The notes beneath the pieces were generated by a model, which saw only the letters and a list, made by a program, of their open reading frames with translations, did not search any database and had not been told where the DNA came from. This document shows positions 37,154 through 46,264 of a stretch of DNA of 64,000 bases, piece after piece. Made by a program: the position numbers and the translations under genes. Numbering within the stretch: the stretch's first letter is position 1; each line of letters starts with the position of its first letter. This DNA comes from Streptomyces xanthochromogenes (GTDB lineage Bacteria; Actinomycetota; Actinomycetes; Streptomycetales; Streptomycetaceae), in contig NZ_BMUZ01000015.1 in NCBI RefSeq assembly GCF_014650455.1, forward strand, positions 70,257 to 134,256, read 5' to 3'.

Positions 37154-38299
37154 GTGAGGGACACACGAGAGAGCCGGCTGCTCCTGGTACTTCTGATCGC
37201 CGTGGCGTTCGCGCTGATCACGGTGGACATCAGAGGCGGGGCGAATTCACCGGTGGACGGCGCCCGGCAGGCCGCCGCCGCCGTCTTCGGGCCGGTGGAG
37301 AACGGGGTCGCGGCCGCGGTCGACCCGGTCGGCAACGCGATCGGCGCGGTGCGCGACTCCGGCAAGCGCCACGACAGGATCTCCACCCTGCAGGCCGAGA
37401 ACGAGGCCCTCAAGCAGCGGCTCGGCAGCGACGCCCGCAACCGCAGCCGCCTGAACCAGCTCGACGCGATGCTGAAGACCGCCGGCGAGGGCCAGTACGG
37501 CATCAAGGCCGCCCAGGTCGTCGCCATAGGAGCGGCCCAGGGCTTCTCCTGGACGGTCACCATCGACGCCGGGTCCAACGACGGCATCAAGCGCGACATG
37601 ACGGTCCTCAACGGCGACGGCCTGGTCGGCCGGGTCACCACCGTCGGCCCCTCCACCTCGACCGTGCTGCTCGCCAACGACCCCGACTTCACCGTCGGCA
37701 CCCGCATGGAGAGCAGCGACGAGCTGGGCTTCGCCACCGGGCACGGCGACCGGCCGCTGTCGGTCCAGCTCCTCAACGGCAAGGCCAAGGTCAACCCCGG
37801 CGACCGCCTGGTGACCTTCGGCTCGCAGGCCGACAAGCCGTTCGTCCCGGGCGTCCCCGTCGGCGAGGTCGTCAAGGTCGACCCGTCGGGCGGCGACCTC
37901 ACGCGCACCATCTACGTACGCCCCTACGTCGGGTTCACCAAGCTCGACATCGTCGGCGTCGTCGTCCAGGCTCCGCGCACCGACCCGCGCGACCAGGTGC
38001 TGCCCGCCAAGCCCAAGCCGACGCCGGTCCCGACGGTCACCGTCACGGCCACCCCGTCCGGGAACCCGACCCCGAACGGCCTGGCCAACAACGAGATCGC
38101 CGACCCGAACGCGAACGCCAACGGCAACCCCGACCCGAACGCGAAGCCGAACCCGCCCGCCGGCCAGGCCAACCCCCCGGCCGGCCAGGCCAACCCTCCG
38201 AACGGGAACGCCAACCCTCCGAACGGGAACGCCAATCCGAATCCCAACAACGGTGATCCGAACGGCCAAGGCAACGCCAACGCCGACGGCGAGCAGTAG
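37154..38299 (+). CDS. mreC: Rod shape-determining protein MreC
   Basis: 381 residues: short cytoplasmic start, one membrane helix (LLLVLLIAVAFALITVDIR), coiled coil (about residues 73-110, ISTLQAENEALKQRL) and a beta-domain with GFSWTVTIDAGSNDGIKRDMTVLNGDGLVGRV. It connects MreB with the extracytoplasmic wall synthases. After about residue 285 there is a Thr/Pro then Asn/Pro/Gly-rich tail of nearly 100 residues built of repeats (PPAGQAN, PPNGNAN), not found in typical MreC. GTG start at 37154. Confidence 0.93.
   Translation: MRDTRESRLLLVLLIAVAFALITVDIRGGANSPVDGARQAAAAVFGPVENGVAAAVDPVGNAIGAVRDSGKRHDRISTLQAENEALKQRLGSDARNRSRLNQLDAMLKTAGEGQYGIKAAQVVAIGAAQGFSWTVTIDAGSNDGIKRDMTVLNGDGLVGRVTTVGPSTSTVLLANDPDFTVGTRMESSDELGFATGHGDRPLSVQLLNGKAKVNPGDRLVTFGSQADKPFVPGVPVGEVVKVDPSGGDLTRTIYVRPYVGFTKLDIVGVVVQAPRTDPRDQVLPAKPKPTPVPTVTVTATPSGNPTPNGLANNEIADPNANANGNPDPNAKPNPPAGQANPPAGQANPPNGNANPPNGNANPNPNNGDPNGQGNANADGEQ
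38192..38233 (+). repeat. 21-bp exact tandem repeat in the mreC tail
   Basis: Two exact copies of a 21-base unit (38192-38212, 38213-38233) encoding NPPNGNA. A diverged pair encoding PPAGQAN lies just before. The repeat keeps the frame. Confidence 0.85.
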
Positions 38300-38311
38300 G
38301 AGCTGATCCAG

Positions 38312-38986
38312 ATGCGTGTCAACAGGGTCATCCTCTCCGCCGCCCTGGTCGTCATCGCCCTCGTCATCCAGGTGAGCGTCCTCGCCCGCCTCCAACTGCC
38401 CGGCGCCGTACCGGACCTGGTGCTCCTGACCGTGCTGGGCCTGGCCCTGGTCTACGGCCACCTCGGCGGCGCCTTCGTCGGATTCGGCGCGGGCCTGCTC
38501 ACCGACCTCGCCCCGCCCGCCGACCACGCCGCCGGGCGCTACGCCCTCGTGCTGTGCGTGATCGGCTACCTCGCGGGGCTCGCCAAGCCCGACCACGGAC
38601 GGCTGCGCACCGCGGCCGGGCCGATGCTGGTCGTCGTCGGCGCGGCCATCGGCTCGACGCTGCTCTACGCCACGGTCGGCGCCCTGGTGGGAGACACCGC
38701 GGCCCGCCATGTCGGCCTGCCCAGCCTGCTGTTCACGGCCGCCGTCTACGACCTGCTGCTCGCGCCGTTCACGGTGCCGCTGATCATGGCGATCGCCCGA
38801 CGGGCCGAGAACGATCCCCTCGGCGAGACCGCGGGCGGCGCGGGCTCCAAGAGCAACATCACCGCCGGCTGGTTCGCCGGGGGCACCGGCCTGCGCGTCG
38901 GCGGCCAGCGCGGTGGCCTGCGGGTCAAGGCCGCCCGGAACAGAGCGGCCCGCGCCGGCCGCATCAAGGGCGTCAAGCGTCTGTGA
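38312..38986 (+). CDS. mreD: Rod shape-determining protein MreD
   Basis: 224 residues. About five membrane helices in the first 165 residues, with PDLVLLTVLGLALVYGHLGGAFVGFGAGLLTDL, typical of MreD; it bridges MreC to the wall elongation machinery. The last 60 residues are a basic, glycine-rich cytoplasmic tail (RNRAARAGRIKGVKRL), longer than in E. coli MreD. It starts 12 bases after mreC; PBP2 follows 19 bases after its stop. Confidence 0.93.
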   Translation: MRVNRVILSAALVVIALVIQVSVLARLQLPGAVPDLVLLTVLGLALVYGHLGGAFVGFGAGLLTDLAPPADHAAGRYALVLCVIGYLAGLAKPDHGRLRTAAGPMLVVVGAAIGSTLLYATVGALVGDTAARHVGLPSLLFTAAVYDLLLAPFTVPLIMAIARRAENDPLGETAGGAGSKSNITAGWFAGGTGLRVGGQRGGLRVKAARNRAARAGRIKGVKRL

Positions 38987-39005
38987 ACCAGGGGGTCGTC
39001 AAGGC

Positions 39006-41231
39006 ATGAGCAACATTCCCGAGACCGGCCGCACCCCCCGGGTGCAGATCCGGCTCGTCATCATCCAGGTCCTGGTCTTCTCGCTGCTGCTCACGCTGGG
39101 CGGACGTCTGTGGTACCTGCAGATCCGCAACGGCCAGGAGTACGAGGACGAGGCCAAGAACAACCACGTCCAGCAGGTCGTGCAGCCCGCGGTGCGCGGC
39201 TCGATCCTGGACGCCCGGGGCGTGCCGCTGGCCGACAACGAGACCCGCCTGGTGGTGTCCGCCTCGCGCACCGACCTGTCGAAGATGCCCGACCGGGGCA
39301 AGGCCGTCCTGACCCGGCTCGCCGGCGTGCTCGGCATGAAGCCGCAGGACGTCATGGACAAGGTCAGGCTCTGTGACGCCAAGACCCCCAAGCCCTGCTG
39401 GAACGGCTCGCCGTACCAGCCGATCCCGGTGACGGACAAGGCGACCACCCAGCAGGCCCTGCAGATCCGCGAGCGCTCCGAGGACTTCCCCGGCGTCACC
39501 GCCGACCCCACGGCCGTGCGCCGCTACCCGGCGCCCGGCAAGTCCAACACCGCCCAGGTGCTCGGCTACCTCTCGCCCGTCACCGACGACGAGATCACCA
39601 AGGCGAAGGACACCGACTCGCCCTACCTGCGCTCCGACCAGGTGGGCCGCTCGGGCGTGGAGCGCACGTACGACAAGCAGCTGCGCGGCAAGGCCGGTGT
39701 GACCCGGTACGAGGTCGACAACCTCGGGCGGGTCATCGGACAGGCCCAGAGCGACAAGGCGCAGCCCGGCGCGAACGTCGTCACGTCGATAGACGCACGC
39801 GTGCAGGCGGTCGCCGAGTACGAGCTCGACTACGCGATGAAGGAGGCCCGCCAGCAGTTCGACAAGATCACCAACGAGAACTACAAGGCGGACTCCGGCG
39901 CGGTCGTGGTCATGGAGGCCAAGACCGGCCGCATCGTCGCGATGGCCTCGGCGCCCACCTACGACCCCAACGTGTGGGTCGGCGGCATCTCCGGCAAGGA
40001 CTACCAGGCACTCACCGGCAAGGACAGCGACTACCCGTTGCTGAACCGGGCCATACAGGGTCAGGCCGCACCCGGTTCGACGTTCAAGGTGGTCTCCACG
40101 GCCGCCGCGGTCGAGGCCGGCTACAAGTGGGACGGTGGCTACCCCTGCACCAGCTCGTACTCCGTGGGCGGGCAGGTCTTCAAGAACTTCGAGGGTGAGA
40201 GCTTCGGCCCGATCTCGCTCGGCCGGGCCCTGGAGGTCTCCTGCGACACCGTCTTCTACGGGCTCGCCGACAACGAGTGGAAGAAGGACGGCGGGATCAA
40301 CCCGAAGAAGGGCCAGCCCAAGGACTACTTCTACAAGGCCGCCCACCAGTTCGGCCTCGGCAAGGTCACCGGCGTGGACCTGCCCAACGAGGTCACCGGC
40401 CGCGTCCCGGACCGGCAGTGGAAGGAAGCCCTCTTCGCGTCCATGAAGGACAGCTGGTGCAAGACCGGCAAGAAGGACGGCACCTACGTCGAGAAGATCG
40501 CGTACGAGAACTGCCTCGAAGGCAACAAGATGCGCGAGGGCGACTCGATCAACTACTCCATCGGCCAGGGCGACACCCTCGTCACGCCGATCCAGGAGGC
40601 CATGATCTACGGGGCGATCGCCAACGGCGGCACCATGCACGCCCCGACCATCGGCAAGGCGATCATCAGCGCCGATGGCAAGTCCGTGCAGGAGATCAAG
40701 CCGAAGGTCAACGGCAGGCTGCCGGTCACCCAGGCCACCCTCGACGGCTTCAACAAGGCCCTCGCGGGCGTCGTCACCAGCGGTACCGCCGCCTGGAAGT
40801 TCCAGGGCTGGCCGCAGGACAAGATCGAGCTGCACGCCAAGACCGGCACCGCCGAGGTCTACGGCAAGCAGACCACCTCCTGGCTCGCCACGTACTCCAA
40901 GGACTACACGGTCGTCATGACGATCGCCCAGGCCGGTACGGGTTCCGGTGCCTCCGGTGAGGCCGTGCGCAAGATCTACGAGGCGATGTACGGCATCGAC
41001 GACGCCGGCCACCAGGACCTCAAGCGCGCCATGCTCCCCGAGCCCGAGCAGTCCCTGCCCAAGATCCAGCCCGACGGCTCCATCGACGCGCCGAGCGTCG
41101 CCGCCTACGACCCGAACGCGGGCAAGACCAAGGACAAGCAGCAGCCCGACGGGCAGCAGCCCAACGGCCAGCCGCAGCCCGCCAACAGCCCGGCGACCAA
41201 CGTCGACAACCGCAACCCGCGGAGGGACTAG
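39006..41231 (+). CDS. mrdA: Penicillin-binding protein 2 (class B transpeptidase)
   Basis: 741 residues. One N-terminal membrane helix (residues about 15-36), PBP dimerisation domain (about 60-240) and transpeptidase domain. Active-site motifs: SXXK at Ser358 (GSTFK), SXN within DSINYSIGQGD, and KTGT at Lys612. It crosslinks peptidoglycan with RodA as its glycosyltransferase partner. A disordered Gln/Pro/Asp-rich tail follows about residue 690. ATG 39006 is chosen for its membrane-anchor start; the frame is open upstream into mreD. The rodA start lies only four bases after its stop. Confidence 0.96.
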   Translation: MSNIPETGRTPRVQIRLVIIQVLVFSLLLTLGGRLWYLQIRNGQEYEDEAKNNHVQQVVQPAVRGSILDARGVPLADNETRLVVSASRTDLSKMPDRGKAVLTRLAGVLGMKPQDVMDKVRLCDAKTPKPCWNGSPYQPIPVTDKATTQQALQIRERSEDFPGVTADPTAVRRYPAPGKSNTAQVLGYLSPVTDDEITKAKDTDSPYLRSDQVGRSGVERTYDKQLRGKAGVTRYEVDNLGRVIGQAQSDKAQPGANVVTSIDARVQAVAEYELDYAMKEARQQFDKITNENYKADSGAVVVMEAKTGRIVAMASAPTYDPNVWVGGISGKDYQALTGKDSDYPLLNRAIQGQAAPGSTFKVVSTAAAVEAGYKWDGGYPCTSSYSVGGQVFKNFEGESFGPISLGRALEVSCDTVFYGLADNEWKKDGGINPKKGQPKDYFYKAAHQFGLGKVTGVDLPNEVTGRVPDRQWKEALFASMKDSWCKTGKKDGTYVEKIAYENCLEGNKMREGDSINYSIGQGDTLVTPIQEAMIYGAIANGGTMHAPTIGKAIISADGKSVQEIKPKVNGRLPVTQATLDGFNKALAGVVTSGTAAWKFQGWPQDKIELHAKTGTAEVYGKQTTSWLATYSKDYTVVMTIAQAGTGSGASGEAVRKIYEAMYGIDDAGHQDLKRAMLPEPEQSLPKIQPDGSIDAPSVAAYDPNAGKTKDKQQPDGQQPNGQPQPANSPATNVDNRNPRRD

Positions 41232-41235
41232 CGCC

Positions 41236-42429
41236 ATGGCAGGTTTCTCCGTCCCGCGCTACGCCCCCAAGGAGCGCGGCGCCTTCGCCAAGCTGACGGC
41301 ACGTGACTCGGTGGTGCGCCGGCTCGACTGGCCGCTGCTGCTCGCGGCCCTCGCGCTCTGCTTCATCGGCTCGCTCCTGGTGTGGTCCGCCACCCGCAAC
41401 CGCACCAACATCAACCAGGGCGACCCGTACTACTTCCTGATCCGGCACGCCATGAACGCCGGCATCGGGCTCTGCCTGATGGTCGGCACCATCTGGCTCG
41501 GCCACCGCACCCTGCGCGGCGCGGTGCCCATCCTGTACGGGCTCTCCATCCTGCTGCTGCTCGCGGTGCTCTCGCCGCTCGGCGCCACCGTCAACGGCGC
41601 ACACTCCTGGATCGTGCTCGGCGGCGGATTCTCCCTCCAGCCCTCCGAGTTCGCGAAGATCGCGATCATCCTGTGCATGGCGATGCTGCTCGCCGCCCGC
41701 GTCGACGCAGGTGACCAGCCGCACCCCGACCACCGCACCGTGATGAAGGCCCTGGGCCTCGCGACGATCCCGATCGGCTGCATCATGCTGATGCCCGACC
41801 TCGGCTCCACGATGGTCATCGTGGTGATCATCCTCGGCGTGCTGCTCTCCTCCGGCGCCTCCAACCGCTGGATCTTCGGGCTGCTCGGCGCGGGCGTGGT
41901 CGGCGCGGTCCTCGTCGCCGCCCTCGGAATACTGGACAAGTACCAGATCAACCGCTTCGCGGCCTTCGCCAACCCGAACCTCGACCCGGCCGGCGTCGGC
42001 TACAACACCGGCCAGGCCAGGATCGCGATCGGCTCCGGCGGCCTGACCGGCACCGGGCTCTTCAAGGGCTCCCAGACCACCGGCCAGTTCGTGCCCGAGC
42101 AGCAGACGGACTTCGTCTTCACGGTCGCCGGAGAGGAACTCGGCTTCGTCGGCGCGGGCCTGATCATCGTGCTGATCGGCGTCATCCTGTGGCGGGCCTG
42201 CCGCATCGCCCGCGAGACGACCGAGCTGTACGGCACCATCGTCGCCGCCGGCATCATCGCCTGGTTCGCCTTCCAGTCCTTCGAGAACATCGGCATGACG
42301 CTCGGCATCATGCCGGTCGCCGGCATCCCGCTGCCCTTCGTCTCGTACGGCGGGTCCTCGATGTTCGCGGTGTGGGTCGCCATAGGGCTGCTCCAGTCGA
42401 TCCGGGTCCAGCGGCCCATAACGGCATAA
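41236..42429 (+). CDS. rodA: Peptidoglycan polymerase RodA (SEDS family)
   Basis: 397 residues and about ten membrane helices. SEDS glycosyltransferase that polymerises lipid II. Signatures: GGGFSLQPSEFAKIAIIL, GQARIAIGSGGLTGTGLFKGSQTTGQFVPEQQTDFVFTVAGEE with the catalytic Asp in QQTDF, and the final PLPFVSYGGSSM. The cytoplasmic start (MAGFSVPRYAPKERG) is short. Last gene of the mreBCD-PBP2-rodA cluster. In streptomycetes this gene has been called sfr. Confidence 0.96.
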   Translation: MAGFSVPRYAPKERGAFAKLTARDSVVRRLDWPLLLAALALCFIGSLLVWSATRNRTNINQGDPYYFLIRHAMNAGIGLCLMVGTIWLGHRTLRGAVPILYGLSILLLLAVLSPLGATVNGAHSWIVLGGGFSLQPSEFAKIAIILCMAMLLAARVDAGDQPHPDHRTVMKALGLATIPIGCIMLMPDLGSTMVIVVIILGVLLSSGASNRWIFGLLGAGVVGAVLVAALGILDKYQINRFAAFANPNLDPAGVGYNTGQARIAIGSGGLTGTGLFKGSQTTGQFVPEQQTDFVFTVAGEELGFVGAGLIIVLIGVILWRACRIARETTELYGTIVAAGIIAWFAFQSFENIGMTLGIMPVAGIPLPFVSYGGSSMFAVWVAIGLLQSIRVQRPITA

Positions 42430-42578
42430 CGGCACAGCGCTGTGGCGGCACAACGCCACAGCGTGTGACGGTGCCGCGGGGCAGGGCCCCGTTCCGGTCG
42501 CGAGACGGCCGGAGCGGGGCCCGTTTCCGTCCGGGGAAGGCCGGACCGGGCCCTGTTCCGTCCGGCCTCGATCGCGTC

Positions 42579-42584
42579 TAGATT
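42579..42584 (+). promoter_or_regulatory. Leaderless -10 box of CYTH-CHAD gene
   Basis: TAGATT ends exactly six bases before the ATG at 42591, with no ribosome binding site. A weak -35, TTCCGT (42556-42561), lies 17 bases upstream. Confidence 0.55.
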
Positions 42585-42590
42585 CGGGGC

Positions 42591-44153
42591 ATGGCGGACA
42601 CGAAGCGCGAGATCGAGCGGAAATTCGAGTTCCCCGCGGCGGACACGGACGCGACCCCGGCCCGGCTCCCCGACCTGACCAGAGTCGCCGGCATCGCCGG
42701 CGTCGTCGACCGGGGCGTCGTCGATCTCGACGCCGTCTACTACGACACCCGGGACCTGCGCCTGGACGCCGGCTCGCTCACCCTGCGCCGCAGGACGGGC
42801 GGCGCCGACGCGGGATGGCACCTGAAGTTCCCCGTGGCCAAGAACATCCGCGACGAGGTGCGGGCCCCGCTCTCCGACGAACTGCCGCCGGAGCTGTCCG
42901 CCCTGCTCCGCTCCCGCGTCCGGGACGGTCAACTCGTCCCCGTGGTACGGCTGTTGTCGTCCCGGGCCGTCTCCCATCTGCTGGCCGACGACGACACGCT
43001 GCTCGCCGAGCTCAGCGTCGACACCGTCCGCGCCCAGGGGCTCGTCGAGGACGCCTCCAGCACCGCCTGGACCGAGATCGAGGTCGAGCTCGCCGACGGA
43101 GTCCACGACGAGAGCATCCTGGACGGTGTGGAGAAGCACCTGCGCAAGGCCGGCATCCGGCCCTCGGCGAGCGCCTCCAAGCTCGCCCGGGCGCTGCGTG
43201 AGACGGCCCCGCCGAAGCCCCGCGAGGACGGCGCCCTCCCGGAGACCGGGCCCGCCGACGGCACAGCGGGCGCCGAAGTGCTCGCCTATCTGCGCCACCA
43301 GCGCGACGCCCTCGTCGCCCACGACCCGGCCGTACGCCGCGAACTGCCCGACGCCGTCCACCAGATGCGGGTCGCCACCCGCCGGCTGCGCAGCGCGTTC
43401 AAGTCGTACGCCAAGGTGATCGACCGGGCCGCCACCGACCCCGTCGGCGAGGAACTCAAGTGGCTCGCGGGCGAACTCGGCGTCGACCGCGACCGGGAAG
43501 TGCTCGCCGGCCGCCTGCGCTCCCACCTGGAGGCCCTGCCCGTCACCCTGCGGCTCGGCCCGGTCCGCGCCCGGCTCCGCATCTGGAGCGCCGACCGCGC
43601 CACCGGCGCCCGGCGCCGGACGCTCGCCGTCCTCGACGGCAAGCGCTACCTCGCCCTGCTCGCCGCCCTCGACGCCCTCCTCACCGACCCGCCCCTGCGC
43701 CCGGCCGCCGCCCGGCCCGCCGCCGACGTCCTGCCCAGGGCCGTGCTCAAGGACCACCGGCGCCTCGCGGGCCGCATCCGTACCGCGCTCGACCTCGCCC
43801 CGGGCCACGAGCGCGACCTCGCTCTGCACGAGGCCCGCAAGGCCGCCAAGCGCACCCGGTACGCCGCCGAGGCCGCGACCCCGGCGCTCGGCAGGCCCGC
43901 CAAGAAGTTCGCCCGGCGCGTCAAGGCCCTGCAGAGCCTGCTCGGCGACCACCAGGACAGCGTGGTCGCCCGGGACACCCTGCGGCTCCTGGCCGCCCAG
44001 GCGCACGCGGCGGGGGAGTCCGCGTTCACCTGGGGACTGCTGTACGGGCGGGAGGAGGCGGCGGCCGCGCTCGGCGAGCGCCGGCTGCCCGAAGTGTGGG
44101 CCCGCGCGTCCCGGGCCGAGCACCTCAGGCGCCTGCGGGCCGCCGGCTCCTGA
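42591..44153 (+). CDS. CYTH and CHAD domain protein
   Basis: 520 residues. CYTH (triphosphate tunnel) domain at residues 1-200, with the EIERKF signature, the YYDT and LRRR strand motifs and TEIEVELAD. A linker of about 20 residues leads to a CHAD helical domain (about 225-515) with HQMRVATRRLRSAFKSY and LHEARKAAKRTRYAAEA. CYTH enzymes hydrolyse triphosphates; CHAD domains bind polyphosphate through conserved basic and His residues. The fusion suggests a polyphosphate-associated triphosphatase. The leaderless promoter decides the start. There are no ppk or ppx genes in the window. Confidence 0.88.
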   Translation: MADTKREIERKFEFPAADTDATPARLPDLTRVAGIAGVVDRGVVDLDAVYYDTRDLRLDAGSLTLRRRTGGADAGWHLKFPVAKNIRDEVRAPLSDELPPELSALLRSRVRDGQLVPVVRLLSSRAVSHLLADDDTLLAELSVDTVRAQGLVEDASSTAWTEIEVELADGVHDESILDGVEKHLRKAGIRPSASASKLARALRETAPPKPREDGALPETGPADGTAGAEVLAYLRHQRDALVAHDPAVRRELPDAVHQMRVATRRLRSAFKSYAKVIDRAATDPVGEELKWLAGELGVDRDREVLAGRLRSHLEALPVTLRLGPVRARLRIWSADRATGARRRTLAVLDGKRYLALLAALDALLTDPPLRPAAARPAADVLPRAVLKDHRRLAGRIRTALDLAPGHERDLALHEARKAAKRTRYAAEAATPALGRPAKKFARRVKALQSLLGDHQDSVVARDTLRLLAAQAHAAGESAFTWGLLYGREEAAAALGERRLPEVWARASRAEHLRRLRAAGS

Positions 44154-44207
44154 GCCCCGGGCCGGGGGCGGCCCGATCGTCGTGCGAGGGGGCGACCCGG
44201 CTCGCGT

Positions 44208-44213
44208 TACGCT
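44208..44213 (+). promoter_or_regulatory. Candidate -10 box of the radical SAM gene
   Basis: TACGCT, about 35 bases before the start. The leader carries GAAGG five to six bases before the ATG. No clear -35. Confidence 0.35.
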
Positions 44214-44248
44214 AGAGAGTCGCCCCCTGCCAGCCCACGAAGGTCGAG

Positions 44249-46174
44249 ATGTCTGCCGAGTCCGTCTTCCCACAGCTCGAAGCGCTGCTCCCGCATGTGC
44301 AGAAGCCGATCCAGTACGTCGGCGGTGAGCTCAACTCCACCGTCAAGGCCTGGGACGAGTGTGACGTCCGCTGGGCGCTCATGTACCCGGACGCGTACGA
44401 GGTCGGGCTGCCCAACCAGGGCGTCATGATCCTCTACGAGGTACTCAACGAGCGCGAGGGCGTCCTCGCCGAGCGCACGTACAGCGTGTGGCCGGACATG
44501 GAAGAGCTCATGCGCGAGCACAAGGTGCCGCAGTTCACGGTGGACTCCCACCGCCCGCTGCGCGCCTTCGACGTGTTCGGCCTCAGCTTCTCCACCGAGC
44601 TCGGCTACACCAACATGCTCACGGCCCTGGACCTCGCGGGCATCCCGCTGGAGTCCAAGGACCGCACGATCGACGACCCGATCGTCCTCGCGGGCGGCCA
44701 CGCGGCCTTCAACCCCGAGCCGATCGCGGACTTCATCGACTGCGCGGTCATCGGCGACGGCGAGCAGGCCGTCCTCGACATGACCGAGATCATCCGCGGC
44801 TGGAAGGCCGAGGGGTGCCCGGGCGGTCGCGAAGAGGTCCTGTTCCGGCTGTCGCGGACGGGCAGCGTCTACGTTCCCGCCTTCTACGACGTCGAGTACC
44901 TGGCGGACGGCCGCATCGCCCGTGTCGTACCGAACAGGTCGGGCGTGCCGTGGCGGGTCTCCAAGCACACCGTCATGGACCTCGACGAGTGGCCCTACCC
45001 CAAGCAGCCCCTCGTCCCGCTCGCCGAGACCGTCCACGAGCGCATGTCCGTGGAGATCTTCCGCGGCTGCACCCGCGGCTGCCGTTTCTGCCAGGCCGGC
45101 ATGATCACGCGCCCCGTGCGGGAGCGAAGCATCACCGGCATCGGCGAGATGGTGGAGAAGGGCCTCAAGGCGACCGGCTTCGAAGAGGTGGGCCTGCTCT
45201 CCCTGTCCTCCGCCGACCACACCGAGATCGGTGACATCGCCAAGGGCCTCGCGGACCGCTACACCGACGACAAGATCGGTCTCTCGCTGCCCTCGACCCG
45301 GGTGGACGCGTTCAACGTCGACCTCGCCAACGAGCTGACCCGCAACGGCCGCCGCTCGGGCCTCACCTTCGCCCCCGAGGGCGGCTCCGAGCGCATGCGC
45401 AAGGTCATCAACAAGATGGTCTCCGAAGAGGACCTCATCCGTACCGTCGCGACCGCGTACGGCAACGGCTGGCGCCAGGTGAAGCTGTACTTCATGTGCG
45501 GCCTGCCCACCGAGACCGACGAGGACGTCCTGCAGATCGGCGACATGGCGGTCAACGTGATCGCCAAGGGCCGCGAGGTCTCGGGCCAGAACGACATCCG
45601 CTGCACGGTGTCGATCGGCGGGTTCGTACCCAAGCCCCACACCCCGTTCCAGTGGGCGCCGCAGCTGTCGGCCGAGGAGACGGACGCGCGCCTCACCAAG
45701 CTCCGCGACAAGATCCGCGGCGACAAGAAGTACGGCCGCTCCATCGGCTTCCGCTACCACGACGGCAAGCCCGGCATCGTCGAGGGCCTGCTCTCGCGCG
45801 GCGACCGCCGCATCGGCGCCGTCATCCGCGCCGTCTACGAGGACGGCGGCCGCTTCGACGGCTGGCGCGAGCACTTCTCCTACGACCGCTGGATGGCCTG
45901 CGCCGACAAGACGCTCCCCGCCTTCGGCGTGGACGTCGACTGGTACACCACCCGCGAGCGCACCTACGAGGAGGTCCTGCCCTGGGACCACCTCGACTCG
46001 GGCCTCGACAAGGACTGGCTCTGGGAGGACTGGCAGGACTCGCTCGACGAGACCGAGGTCGAGGACTGCCGCTGGACGCCGTGCTTCGACTGCGGGGTGT
46101 GCCCCCAGATGGACACCAGCATCCAGATCGGACCCACGGGCAAGAAGCTGCTGCCGCTTACGGTCAAGAAGTAG
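44249..46174 (+). CDS. B12-binding radical SAM protein (TIGR03960 family)
   Basis: 641 residues. The N-terminal Rossmann-like B12-binding-type domain (about 1-250) is followed by a radical SAM domain with the 4Fe-4S motif CTRGCRFC (about residue 275) and a C-terminal region ending in CFDCGVCPQMDT, a possible second cluster. The family is widespread but its substrate is not established to my knowledge. It typically neighbours a DUF2344 (TIGR03936) protein and RNase E/G, and does so here apart from one intervening gene. Confidence 0.9.
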   Translation: MSAESVFPQLEALLPHVQKPIQYVGGELNSTVKAWDECDVRWALMYPDAYEVGLPNQGVMILYEVLNEREGVLAERTYSVWPDMEELMREHKVPQFTVDSHRPLRAFDVFGLSFSTELGYTNMLTALDLAGIPLESKDRTIDDPIVLAGGHAAFNPEPIADFIDCAVIGDGEQAVLDMTEIIRGWKAEGCPGGREEVLFRLSRTGSVYVPAFYDVEYLADGRIARVVPNRSGVPWRVSKHTVMDLDEWPYPKQPLVPLAETVHERMSVEIFRGCTRGCRFCQAGMITRPVRERSITGIGEMVEKGLKATGFEEVGLLSLSSADHTEIGDIAKGLADRYTDDKIGLSLPSTRVDAFNVDLANELTRNGRRSGLTFAPEGGSERMRKVINKMVSEEDLIRTVATAYGNGWRQVKLYFMCGLPTETDEDVLQIGDMAVNVIAKGREVSGQNDIRCTVSIGGFVPKPHTPFQWAPQLSAEETDARLTKLRDKIRGDKKYGRSIGFRYHDGKPGIVEGLLSRGDRRIGAVIRAVYEDGGRFDGWREHFSYDRWMACADKTLPAFGVDVDWYTTRERTYEEVLPWDHLDSGLDKDWLWEDWQDSLDETEVEDCRWTPCFDCGVCPQMDTSIQIGPTGKKLLPLTVKK

Positions 46175-46210
46175 CCGCACCACCCGGCACGCACCGCATA
46201 ACCGCCTGAT

Positions 46211-46251
46211 CACGAAGGGCACCCCGTCGCAACGGCGGGGTGCCCTTCGTG
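46211..46251 (+). terminator. Terminator after the radical SAM gene
   Basis: Perfect 16-bp inverted repeat (46211-46226 and 46236-46251). It suggests that the next gene is transcribed separately. Confidence 0.75.
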
Positions 46252-46264
46252 CGTCCCTGACGGT

